Source of the DNA: Cryobacterium cheniae
Lineage (GTDB): Bacteria > Actinomycetota > Actinomycetes > Actinomycetales > Microbacteriaceae
Direction: 5' to 3'
Length of the DNA: 64,000 nucleotides
NCBI RefSeq assembly: GCF_004403395.1
Contig: NZ_SOGN01000063.1
Span: 1 to 64,000 of the forward strand
Below, in pieces: positions 54,490 through 61,961 of this stretch; position 1 is the first letter of the stretch; each line of letters begins with the position of its first letter. Made by a program: the position numbers and the translations under genes. Below the pieces are notes generated by a model. It saw only the letters and a list, made by a program, of their open reading frames with translations. It ran no database searches and had not been told where the DNA came from.

Positions 54490-56504
54490 CCGCCCTCGAA
54501 GCCGGGATGCTCGGCCAGACGCTGCTGCTCGTGCTCGCCGTCGCCGCGGCCCTGCTCACCCCGACTCCCTGGCGCTCCCGGGTCAGCGGAACCTTCTGCA
54601 CCCTGCTCGCCGCGGCCGGCATCGTCACCGGCGCGCTCGCCCTCTCCGGCGGAACCGGGTCTCTGAGCATCCCCACCGCCCTTCCGCTGGACCCGCTCGT
54701 GCTCTCCCCCGACCGCCTCGGCGGCCTGGTCATGGTGGTCGTCTCCTCGGTCGGCGTGCTCGCCTCCCTGTTCGGGATCGGCTCGGCCCGCGTGGCCTCG
54801 GCCTCCCGCACCGCGTGGCTGTCGATGGCCGTGTTCCTCTGCGGAATGCAGCTGGTGCCGGCCGCCACCGACGTCGTGACGTTCCTGCTGTTCTGGGAGA
54901 TCATGACGCTCGGCTCGACGGCGCTGCTGCTGGCCCACCACGCCACCCGCGGCACGGTCGCCTCCGCCCTGGTCTGGTACTCGGCGATGTCGCAGCTGAG
55001 CTTCTTCTTCGTGCTGGCCGGCTTCGCGATGCTCGCCGGCCAGGCCGGCGGCACCGGGTTCGCCGACCTCGCCACGATCGATCCCTACTCCTGGCAGGCG
55101 AGCGTGGCCTTCCTGCTGCTGCTGCTCGGCTTCGGCGGCAAGGCGGAACTCGTTCCCCTGCACGTCTGGGTTCCCCGGGTGCTGCCCGAGGCTCCGGGCC
55201 ACGTCGCCGCCGCGATGAGCGGCGCGATGGTCAACATCGGCGTCTACGGCGCCCTCCTCGTTCTCGTCCGGTTGCTGCCGAACGGCCCGGCCTGGTGGGG
55301 CGTGCTGATCATGGTTGTCGGCGGGGTCTCCGCGCTCTACGGGATCCTGCAGGCCTCGGTGGCGAGCAATCTCAAGGTGCTGCTGGCCTACTCCACGACC
55401 GAGAACATGGGGCTGGTGTTCCTGGGGCTCGGGGCATCCGTTCTGCTGCGCGCCGACAACGCCACGGCCGCGGCCGACGCCGCCCTGGTCGCCGCCCTGC
55501 TGCTGATGCTCAGCCACGCCGCCTTCAAGTCCACCCTGTTCCTCGGCGCCGGAGCCGTGGCCCGCGCGGCCGGCGAGATGAACCTCGACCGGCTCGGGGG
55601 GCTCGGCAGCCGGATGCCGTGGACCGCCGCCGCGTTCGGCGCGGCCGCGATGGGCGCCGCGGCCCTGCCCGTCACGAGCGGGTTCGTCGCCGAGTGGATG
55701 CTGCTGCAGTCCCTGATCCACGGATCCCGGGTCGACGGGGAGGTCGTCTCCGTCACGGCATCCGTGGCCATGCCGCTCGCGGTCGCCGTGATCGCCCTGA
55801 CCGCCGGGCTGGCCCTGCTCACCTTCGTCAAGGCCTACGGGATCGCCTTCCTGGCCCGCCCCCGCTCCCCGGAAGCCAAACTGGCGGTCGAGGTGCCCGT
55901 CATCATGCGCATCCCGCTCGTGCTCGGCGCCCTCCTCGTGGTCGGGCTCGGCCTGCTGCCCGGCCCCCTCGCCGTGGCCGTCGGCGGGGCCGTGGGCCCG
56001 GAGTTCACCCCCGACGTGCGCACCATCGGCCTCGCGGGCGTCGACGCCCGCGGCATCGACGCCGTGCTCGACCCCACCACTTTCGTGGTGCTGGCCGGCC
56101 TGCTGCTCGTGCCCGTGCTGATCGCGCTGTTCGTCTCCGCCCGCCGCCACCCCACCCGCACCTCGCCGCTCCCCTGGGCCGGCGGCGGGTCCCGGCTGCG
56201 GCCCCGGATGCAGTACACCGCCACCTCGTATGCCGAACCGCTGGTGCGCGTCTTCGACGACGTGCTCCGGCCCTCCCGCGACGTGGAGGTCACCCATGTG
56301 GGCGAATCCCGCTACCTGGTGGAACGCGTACATGTGGAACAGACGGTGTCCGACGTGGTCGAAACCCGGCTCTACCGCCCGGTGCTGAACCTGATGCAAC
56401 GAGCAGGCATTCTGGCCCGACGCGCGCAGAACGGCAGCATCCATCGCTACCTGTCCTATTCCTTCGTCGCCCTGTTGCTGGTTCTGATCGTGGTGTCCCT
56501 GTGA
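54486..56504 (+). CDS. HyfB/NuoL-like proton-translocating membrane subunit
   Basis: Multi-pass membrane protein of 672 residues of the antiporter-like family. The ion-channel residues are preserved: Glu138 (LLFWEIMTLG), Lys219 (GGKAELVPLHVWVPR) and Lys297 (ASNLKVLLAYSTTENMG). The C-terminal region resembles HyfB/HycC rather than NuoL, ending in a last membrane helix. The size is close to Rv0083. It overlaps its neighbours by four bases on each side. It should couple redox change to ion movement in the complex. Confidence 0.88.
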   Translation: MTALEAGMLGQTLLLVLAVAAALLTPTPWRSRVSGTFCTLLAAAGIVTGALALSGGTGSLSIPTALPLDPLVLSPDRLGGLVMVVVSSVGVLASLFGIGSARVASASRTAWLSMAVFLCGMQLVPAATDVVTFLLFWEIMTLGSTALLLAHHATRGTVASALVWYSAMSQLSFFFVLAGFAMLAGQAGGTGFADLATIDPYSWQASVAFLLLLLGFGGKAELVPLHVWVPRVLPEAPGHVAAAMSGAMVNIGVYGALLVLVRLLPNGPAWWGVLIMVVGGVSALYGILQASVASNLKVLLAYSTTENMGLVFLGLGASVLLRADNATAAADAALVAALLLMLSHAAFKSTLFLGAGAVARAAGEMNLDRLGGLGSRMPWTAAAFGAAAMGAAALPVTSGFVAEWMLLQSLIHGSRVDGEVVSVTASVAMPLAVAVIALTAGLALLTFVKAYGIAFLARPRSPEAKLAVEVPVIMRIPLVLGALLVVGLGLLPGPLAVAVGGAVGPEFTPDVRTIGLAGVDARGIDAVLDPTTFVVLAGLLLVPVLIALFVSARRHPTRTSPLPWAGGGSRLRPRMQYTATSYAEPLVRVFDDVLRPSRDVEVTHVGESRYLVERVHVEQTVSDVVETRLYRPVLNLMQRAGILARRAQNGSIHRYLSYSFVALLLVLIVVSL

Positions 56505-57451
56505 CCGGCGCCGCGGCGATCATCATCGCCCTCGTCCAGCTGGTGCTGTTCGTGCTGCTCGCCCCCGTGCTGATCGGCGTGATCCGCCAGGTGCGGGCCC
56601 GCCTCGAGGGCCGGGCCGGCTCCGGCATCTGGCAGCCGTGGCTTGATGTGCGCAAGCTCCTGTCGAAGAACCCGGTGCGCGCCGCCGACAGCAGCTGGAT
56701 GCTCGCGGCCGGCCCGGTCACCCTCCTGGTCTCCAGCCTGCTGCTCTGCGCCCTGCTGCCGCTGGTCGGCACCCTGCCGCTGCCGCTGATCCCCAGCGAC
56801 CTGTTCGTGATCGTCTCCGTCATGCTGATCGGCGTGGTCGCCCTGGCCCTGGTCGGCCTCGACGCCGGCACCGCGTTCGGCGGGATGGGGTCCAGCCGGC
56901 ACATGACCGTCGCCGCCCTGGTCGAACCGACGCTGCTGCTCGCGGTCTACGCCCTCTCCATCCCGGCCGGCACCTCCACCCTCTCGCTGATCGTGGAGAC
57001 CCGCCTCGCCAACCCGGCCGTGATCATCTCCCCGGTCAGCCTGCTGGCCATGGTCGCGCTGGCCATCGCCATCATGGCGGAGACCAGCCGGCTGCCGGTC
57101 GACAACCCGTCGACCCACCTCGAACTGACCATGCTGCACGAGGCCATGGTGCTGGAAGCCTCCGGCCGCGACCTGGCCTGGCTCGAACTCGGTTCCTGGC
57201 TCAAGCTGGCCGCCCTGCTCGGCCTGCTCAGCAACCTGATCGTGCCGTGGGGCATTGCGACGGACTTCTCGGTACTCGGCGTGCTGGTCGGCGTGGGCAC
57301 CGTCACCGTGAAGATCCTGCTGCTGGGCGTCGTGCTCAGCGCGGGGGAGGTCTTCCTGGCCAAGGCGCGGCTGTTCCGCGTTCCCGAGCTGCTGGCGGGG
57401 TCGTTCGCCCTGGGCCTGCTGGCCGTCACCGCTTCCTACCTGGTCGCTTAG
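56501..57451 (+). CDS. HycD/NuoH-like membrane subunit
   Basis: Multi-pass membrane protein of 316 residues from a GTG that overlaps the preceding stop (GTGA). It shows the NuoH/HycD landmarks: a DVRKLLSKNPV loop, AETSRLPVDNPSTHLELTMLHEAMVLE, and charged residues inside membrane helices. This subunit holds the quinone- or cluster-adjacent chamber joining the hydrophilic and membrane arms. It is the same length as M. tuberculosis HycD (Rv0084). Nine bases separate its stop from the next gene. Confidence 0.9.
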   Translation: MTGAAAIIIALVQLVLFVLLAPVLIGVIRQVRARLEGRAGSGIWQPWLDVRKLLSKNPVRAADSSWMLAAGPVTLLVSSLLLCALLPLVGTLPLPLIPSDLFVIVSVMLIGVVALALVGLDAGTAFGGMGSSRHMTVAALVEPTLLLAVYALSIPAGTSTLSLIVETRLANPAVIISPVSLLAMVALAIAIMAETSRLPVDNPSTHLELTMLHEAMVLEASGRDLAWLELGSWLKLAALLGLLSNLIVPWGIATDFSVLGVLVGVGTVTVKILLLGVVLSAGEVFLAKARLFRVPELLAGSFALGLLAVTASYLVA

Positions 57452-57459
57452 GAGCATCC

Positions 57460-58116
57460 GTGTTCACCACCATTTACCCGCAGCTGATCGGCCTCTGCAC
57501 CGGAACCCTGCTGCTCACCAGCGCCCTGATGGTCTGGCGGCACTCGCTGCTGGCGTCGATCCGACTGCTCAGCGTGCAGGGCTTCGCGCTCGCCGCGCTG
57601 GTCGCCGTGATCGGTGTGGAGGAGGGCGAGGTCGAGGTGATCCTCGTCGCCGTGCTCGTATTGCTGGTCAAGGGCGTGGCCTTGCCCTGGGTGCTCGCCC
57701 GCGAGACCCACGCCACCACGCGAACGGATGAGGCGCCGCGCCTCAACCCGACGGCGGCCCTCCTGACCGTGGCGCTTCTGACCATCCTCAGCTACGTCGT
57801 CGCCAGCCGGCTCCTCGCCGGCATCGACGGCGTCTCGGCCCACGCGGCCCCGATCGGCCTCGCGATGGTGCTGATCGGCTTTCTGCTGCTGGTCACCCGC
57901 CGGCAGGCCGGATCGCAGCTGATCGGCTTCCTCGTGCTCGACAACGGGATCGCCACGGTCGCGTTCCTGACCTCCGGCGGAGTGCCGCTGTTCCTCGAGC
58001 TCGGCATCTCCCTGGACGTGCTCCTGGTCGTCGTGATCCTCTACGTCTTCGCCGGCCGTATGCGCAGCAAGTTCGGCAACACCGAGATCGATCAGCTCAG
58101 AAAGTTGCACGACTGA
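57460..58116 (+). CDS. HyfE/HycP-like membrane subunit
   Basis: Membrane protein of 218 residues from a GTG with AGGAG six bases upstream. About six hydrophobic helices are seen and no cofactor motif. A C-terminal hydrophilic tail (NTEIDQLRKLHD) is typical of the HyfE group, whose N-terminal part relates to NuoK. Its counterpart by order is HycP (Rv0085). The stop overlaps the next start by one base. Confidence 0.85.
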   Translation: MFTTIYPQLIGLCTGTLLLTSALMVWRHSLLASIRLLSVQGFALAALVAVIGVEEGEVEVILVAVLVLLVKGVALPWVLARETHATTRTDEAPRLNPTAALLTVALLTILSYVVASRLLAGIDGVSAHAAPIGLAMVLIGFLLLVTRRQAGSQLIGFLVLDNGIATVAFLTSGGVPLFLELGISLDVLLVVVILYVFAGRMRSKFGNTEIDQLRKLHD

Positions 58117-59681
58117 TGTCCTTCGCCCTCTGGATTCCGCTGGCCATCCCGGCCCTCCTCGCCCTGCTCAGCCTGCTGAGCCGCTCCCCCGCGCTGCGCC
58201 GGCTCAGCCCGGTCGCCTCCAGCGTCGCCGTGCTCGGCTCCGGGCTGCTCCTGGTGAGCGCCGCACTCGCGGACCAGGTGCCGACTCTGGGCGGCGGGCT
58301 GCTCCGCGCAGACGCGCTGAGCGCCTACATGCTCACCGTGGTCGGCGCCGTCGGCCTGGTCTCGACCTGGGGCGGGCTCGGCCACGACAGCACCGTACCC
58401 GCCCGGTTCGCCGGCTCCTACGACGCCCTGATCTCGGTGTTCCTGGCCGCGATGAGCCTCGCGGTGCTCGCCGACAACATCGGCCTGATGTGGGCCGCGG
58501 TCGAGGCCACCACCATCGCCACGGCCTTCCTGGTGGGCCACCACCGCACCCCCCGATCGTTGGAGGCCGCCTGGAAGTACGTCATCCTCGGCTCCGTCGG
58601 CGTGGCCATCGCGCTGCTCGGTATCGTGCTGATCTATGCCGCGTCGCGCGGCACGGGCGCGGCGACCCTGTCCTGGCTGGTGCTCAGCCAGGCCGACCTG
58701 CCCCTCGATCCCGCGCTGATCCGCGCCGGCGGCGCCCTCGCCGTGCTCGGCTTCGCCACCAAGGCCGGACTCGCCCCGATGCACAGCTGGCTGCCCGACG
58801 CGCACAGCCAGGCCCCCGCCCCCGTCTCCGGCCTCATGTCGGGGGTGCTGCTCGCGGTCGCCCTCTACGCCATCCTGCGCATCCAGACCATCACCGACGC
58901 CGTGATCGGGCCGGACTTCCTGCGCATCATGCTCAGCGTCGGCGGGCTGCTCTCCCTGTTCGTGGCGGCGGCGCTGCTGATCCGCCAACGTGACTTCAAA
59001 CGGATGCTGGCCTACTCCAGCATCGAGCACATGGGCATGATGGCCGTCGGCGCGGCCATCGGCGCGGCGGCACTGCCGGCCGTGCTGCTGTACGTGCTCG
59101 GCCACGGGCTGACCAAGGCGACGCTGTTCGTGCTCTCCGGCCGCATCCTCGAGGTCGAGGGCACCCCGAAGATCGACGCCGTGCGCGCCCTGCTCGTGCG
59201 GCGGCCGGGACTGGCCGTGCCGTGGCTGATCGCCATGGCCGCCCTGATCGGGTTCCCCCCGTTCAGTATCTTCTTCTCCGAGGTCGGCATCATCGTGGCC
59301 GGCTTTTCGGCCGGCATGGGCGCGGTGGTCGGCATCGCGCTGGTGCTGCTGCTCGTCATCTTCGCCAGCCTCACCCGGCTGACGGTGGCCATGACGATCG
59401 GGGCGCCTGGGGCCGCCGCCCCGGCGGCGGTCGCCCCGGCGGCGGTCGCGCCCGCTGCGGCCCCGACCGGAGTCGTCCCCGTGGTCGACGCCGGCGCATC
59501 CGTCACCCTGGCCGACGCCGAGCCGCACCCGGACGTGCCGCTCGTGCCGGACCGGTCGGCGCACGGGCCGATGCTGCCGCTCATCCTGGCCCTCGCCACC
59601 ACCGCGGTGGTGGCCTTTATCGCCGAGCCGGTCGGCACGCTCCTGACGCGTGCGGCCGAGGTTCTGGGAGGAATCCAATGA
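58116..59681 (+). CDS. HyfF/HycQ-like proton-translocating membrane subunit
   Basis: Second antiporter-like subunit, 521 residues. Glu130 (AAVEATTIATAF), Lys216 (FATKAGLAPMHSWLPDAHSQAP) and Lys295 (RDFKRMLAYSSIEHMG) are preserved. A long non-conserved loop rich in alanine and proline lies near residues 430-490, partly from a 15-base repeat. Its counterpart is HycQ (Rv0086). The last bases overlap the next start (ATGA). With the HyfB-like protein it makes two predicted ion channels. Confidence 0.88.
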   Translation: MSFALWIPLAIPALLALLSLLSRSPALRRLSPVASSVAVLGSGLLLVSAALADQVPTLGGGLLRADALSAYMLTVVGAVGLVSTWGGLGHDSTVPARFAGSYDALISVFLAAMSLAVLADNIGLMWAAVEATTIATAFLVGHHRTPRSLEAAWKYVILGSVGVAIALLGIVLIYAASRGTGAATLSWLVLSQADLPLDPALIRAGGALAVLGFATKAGLAPMHSWLPDAHSQAPAPVSGLMSGVLLAVALYAILRIQTITDAVIGPDFLRIMLSVGGLLSLFVAAALLIRQRDFKRMLAYSSIEHMGMMAVGAAIGAAALPAVLLYVLGHGLTKATLFVLSGRILEVEGTPKIDAVRALLVRRPGLAVPWLIAMAALIGFPPFSIFFSEVGIIVAGFSAGMGAVVGIALVLLLVIFASLTRLTVAMTIGAPGAAAPAAVAPAAVAPAAAPTGVVPVVDAGASVTLADAEPHPDVPLVPDRSAHGPMLPLILALATTAVVAFIAEPVGTLLTRAAEVLGGIQ

Positions 59682-61228
59682 CGAACGCGAACCCGGTCCC
59701 GGCCGCCGCCCCCGAGGTGCGCACGCTCACGCGCGAGGAGCTGCGGGGCGAAGCCGCCACGCTGCTGACCGAGGGCAACCGGCTCGCGCTGGTGGCCGGC
59801 CACGACGACGGTGACGGGCTGCGCGTGGTCTACTCCTTCGCGGCCGTGTTCCCCCGGCGCCAGGTCGACCTCGTCGTGCCTGTTCCCTACGACGATGCCT
59901 GGGTTCCGAGCCTGGCCGACCTCTCGTTCCCGGCCGGCAATTTCGAGCGCGGCACCCGGGACCTGTTCGGCGTGCGGCCGGCGAACCACCCCCAGCCCTA
60001 CCGGCTGGTGCGCCACGGGCACTGGCCCCGCGGCTGGTACCCGATGCGCAAGGATGCGCGGGTCACCCCCGAATTCGAACCCGACGTCGAGTCGTTCCCG
60101 TTCGTGGAGGTCGAGGGCCCCGGAGTCTACGAGATCGCGGTCGGCCCCATCCACGCCGGCATCATCGACCCCGGTCATTTCCGTTTCTCCGTGGTCGGCG
60201 AGACCATCGTGCGGATGGAAGCCCGCCAGTGGTACATGCACCGCGGCGTCGAGCGGCTGTTCGAGGGTCGCCGGCCCGGTGACGGCATCGAGCTGGCCGA
60301 GCAGATCGCCGGCGACACCGTCATCGGCCACACGCTGGCCTACACGATGGCGATCGAGGCGGCCTCCGGCATCTTGGTCCCCGAACCCGACCGGATGCTG
60401 CGTGCTCTGCTCCTCGAACTCGAACGCATCTACAACCACGTTTCCGATCTCGGTTCGCTGGCCAACGACGTGGGGTTCAGTGTCGTGAATTCGCACGCCC
60501 AGCGGGTGCGCGAAACGCTGCTGCGCATCAACAAGACCGTCACCGGCCACCGGTTCCTGCGCGGGGCCCTGTCGGTGGGCGGGGTGAGCGTGCTCGCTGT
60601 GCCCGATCCCGGCGATCTCCGGCGCGTGGCCGCCGACGTGCAGGAGATCATCGCCATCACCCTCGGGCACGCGATCGTGCGGGACCGGTTTACCGGCACC
60701 GCCCCGCTGCCCACCGGCCTGGCCGAGGCCATGGGCACGCTGGGCTACGTGGCGCGGGCATCCGGTATCGATGCCGACGCCCGTCGCGACCACCCCTTCG
60801 TCGATCTGGGCGCGCACTTCCACGTGGTCACCGACACCGGCGGCGACGTGCTCAGCCGCTACCGGGTACGCGCGGGCGAATTCGAGGTGTCCATAGCGGT
60901 GGCGATCGACCTGATCGGCCGGCTCGGCGCGCACCGCGGCGACGCGGCCGCGCTGCCTTCTGGGGTGTCGGCTCGGGCCATGACGGCGACGGCGGCCGCT
61001 GCGTCCACGGCTGCCCGGAGCGGCCTCGCCCTCGTGGAGGGCTGGCGCGGAACCATCTGCCACCGGGTGGAACTGGGGGCCGACGGCGCCATCACCCGGC
61101 TCAAGGTCGTCGACCCGTCCTACTTCAACTGGCCGGCGCTGCCGGTGGCCCTGGCGGAGACGATCGTGCCGGACTTCCCGCTCGTGAACAAGAGCTTCAA
61201 CCAGTCCTACGCCGGCAACGACCTGTAG
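59678..61228 (+). CDS. HycE/NuoCD-like large subunit lacking nickel ligands
   Basis: Protein of 516 residues from an ATG with GGGAGGAA upstream. A NuoC-like N-terminal domain (about 1-120) is fused to a NuoD/HycE-like domain. In [NiFe] hydrogenases two C-x2-C motifs hold nickel. Here the first is A-G-D-T (211-214, before GHTLAYTMAIE) and the second is S-Y-F-N (481-484, in VDPSYFNW). Hydrogenase activity is therefore not expected. NuoC fusion and length match M. tuberculosis HycE (Rv0087). The reaction is unknown; electron transfer to or from a quinone-like or other acceptor is possible. Confidence 0.9.
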   Translation: MTNANPVPAAAPEVRTLTREELRGEAATLLTEGNRLALVAGHDDGDGLRVVYSFAAVFPRRQVDLVVPVPYDDAWVPSLADLSFPAGNFERGTRDLFGVRPANHPQPYRLVRHGHWPRGWYPMRKDARVTPEFEPDVESFPFVEVEGPGVYEIAVGPIHAGIIDPGHFRFSVVGETIVRMEARQWYMHRGVERLFEGRRPGDGIELAEQIAGDTVIGHTLAYTMAIEAASGILVPEPDRMLRALLLELERIYNHVSDLGSLANDVGFSVVNSHAQRVRETLLRINKTVTGHRFLRGALSVGGVSVLAVPDPGDLRRVAADVQEIIAITLGHAIVRDRFTGTAPLPTGLAEAMGTLGYVARASGIDADARRDHPFVDLGAHFHVVTDTGGDVLSRYRVRAGEFEVSIAVAIDLIGRLGAHRGDAAALPSGVSARAMTATAAAASTAARSGLALVEGWRGTICHRVELGADGAITRLKVVDPSYFNWPALPVALAETIVPDFPLVNKSFNQSYAGNDL

Positions 61229-61381
61229 GGCGCTGCCGCGCGCGGCTGGAGTCGCGGCATCCGTCACCCGGCAACATCCGTCGCGGCGCAGGTTGTGGAC
61301 GCCGGCGCACGCTAGAACATGCGCCCGCTTCCACAGGGTGCGCCGCGAGGCGGGCCGACGGATGTGAGACGGTGGCCGAGG

Positions 61382-61723
61382 CTACGGCGTGTCCTGCTCG
61401 ATGGTGCGGAGCAGGGCGTTCGAGTCCTCGAGGCTGGTCACGAGCATCCGTTTGGAGATGGCCAGAAGCTCGGCGACGTCCGGGTCCCGCAGGGCGTAGA
61501 AGATGGTGTTGCCGTCGCGCCGGGTGATGACCACGCCGGCACGGCGAAGGACCCCCAGCTGCTGGGACAGATTCGACAGTTCGGCGCCGAGCACCTCGGC
61601 AAGGCTGCCGACCGAGCGCTCCCCGCCGACCAGCTGCTCCAGAACCTGCACCCGCAACGGATGCCCGAGAGCCTTGAACAGGTCAGACTTCAATTGGGCC
61701 ATGGGTAGTCCGGTCGCTGACAC
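61382..61723 (-). CDS. ArsR family regulator, Rv0081-like
   Basis: Winged-helix regulator of 113 residues. The recognition helix region reads SNLSQQLGVLRRAGVV, near-identical to the same stretch in M. tuberculosis Rv0081 as recalled. That gene precedes the Rv0082-Rv0087 operon and is a hypoxia-responsive hub. No metal-binding cysteine motif of classical ArsR (CVC) is seen. A GTG at 61723 lies seven bases after the -10, so translation may be leaderless; an ATG at 61702 is the alternative. It converges with the hydrogenase-related operon. Confidence 0.9.
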   Translation of the reverse strand: MSATGLPMAQLKSDLFKALGHPLRVQVLEQLVGGERSVGSLAEVLGAELSNLSQQLGVLRRAGVVITRRDGNTIFYALRDPDVAELLAISKRMLVTSLEDSNALLRTIEQDTP

Positions 61724-61729
61724 CGTCTG

Positions 61730-61758
61730 ATCATATCGCTAACTTGTAATACTTTCAA
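61730..61758 (-). promoter_or_regulatory. Consensus promoter of the ArsR-type gene
   Basis: On the minus strand TTGAAA (61758-61753) and TATGAT (61735-61730) are 17 bases apart. The expected transcription start falls on or next to the GTG start codon at 61723, suggesting a leaderless mRNA, a common form in actinobacteria. Confidence 0.75.
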
Positions 61759-61798
61759 CTAGGTGCGGGCCGCGACCTCGCCCTCGGGCGACGGCGTG

Positions 61799-61862
61799 AC
61801 TGTTGCCGTTCCGGACAAGTGTTGCCGGCGTGCGGGCAACAGTTGTCCGAATCGGCAACAGT
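61799..61862. repeat. Intergenic palindromic repeat element, copy B
   Basis: A 64-base hairpin with arms of about 28 bases and three mismatches lies between the ArsR gene promoter and the pnp terminator. Its right arm contains CAACAGTTGTCCGAATCGG, the core of copy A at 36575-36654. A second CAACAGTTGT begins the arm end, so the motif occurs twice in tandem within this arm. Confidence 0.8.
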
Positions 61863-61881
61863 TGTCGCCACCGGCATGCAA

Positions 61882-61913
61882 AAAGCCCGCCCTGCCGTAG
61901 CAGAACGGGCTTT
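61882..61913 (-). terminator. Intrinsic terminator of pnp
   Basis: On the minus strand, AAAGCCCG and CGGGCTTT form an eight-base stem (61913-61906 with 61889-61882) followed by a run of Us. It lies about 50 bases after the pnp stop. It is the clearest intrinsic terminator in the window. Confidence 0.85.
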
Positions 61914-61961
61914 CCGTCTAGCCGACTAACCTGGCGAGAGGTTGTCGGTAGATCTAGCGGA

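Noticed and set aside
54375-59678. Long antisense frames opposite the hydrogenase-related operon
   Set aside because: They are rich in His, Gln, Arg and Gly with no domains, and mirror the membrane-protein codons on the real strand.
53940-61228. Calling the operon a formate hydrogenlyase or [NiFe] hydrogenase
   Set aside because: All four nickel-ligand cysteines are replaced and no formate dehydrogenase or maturation genes are present.
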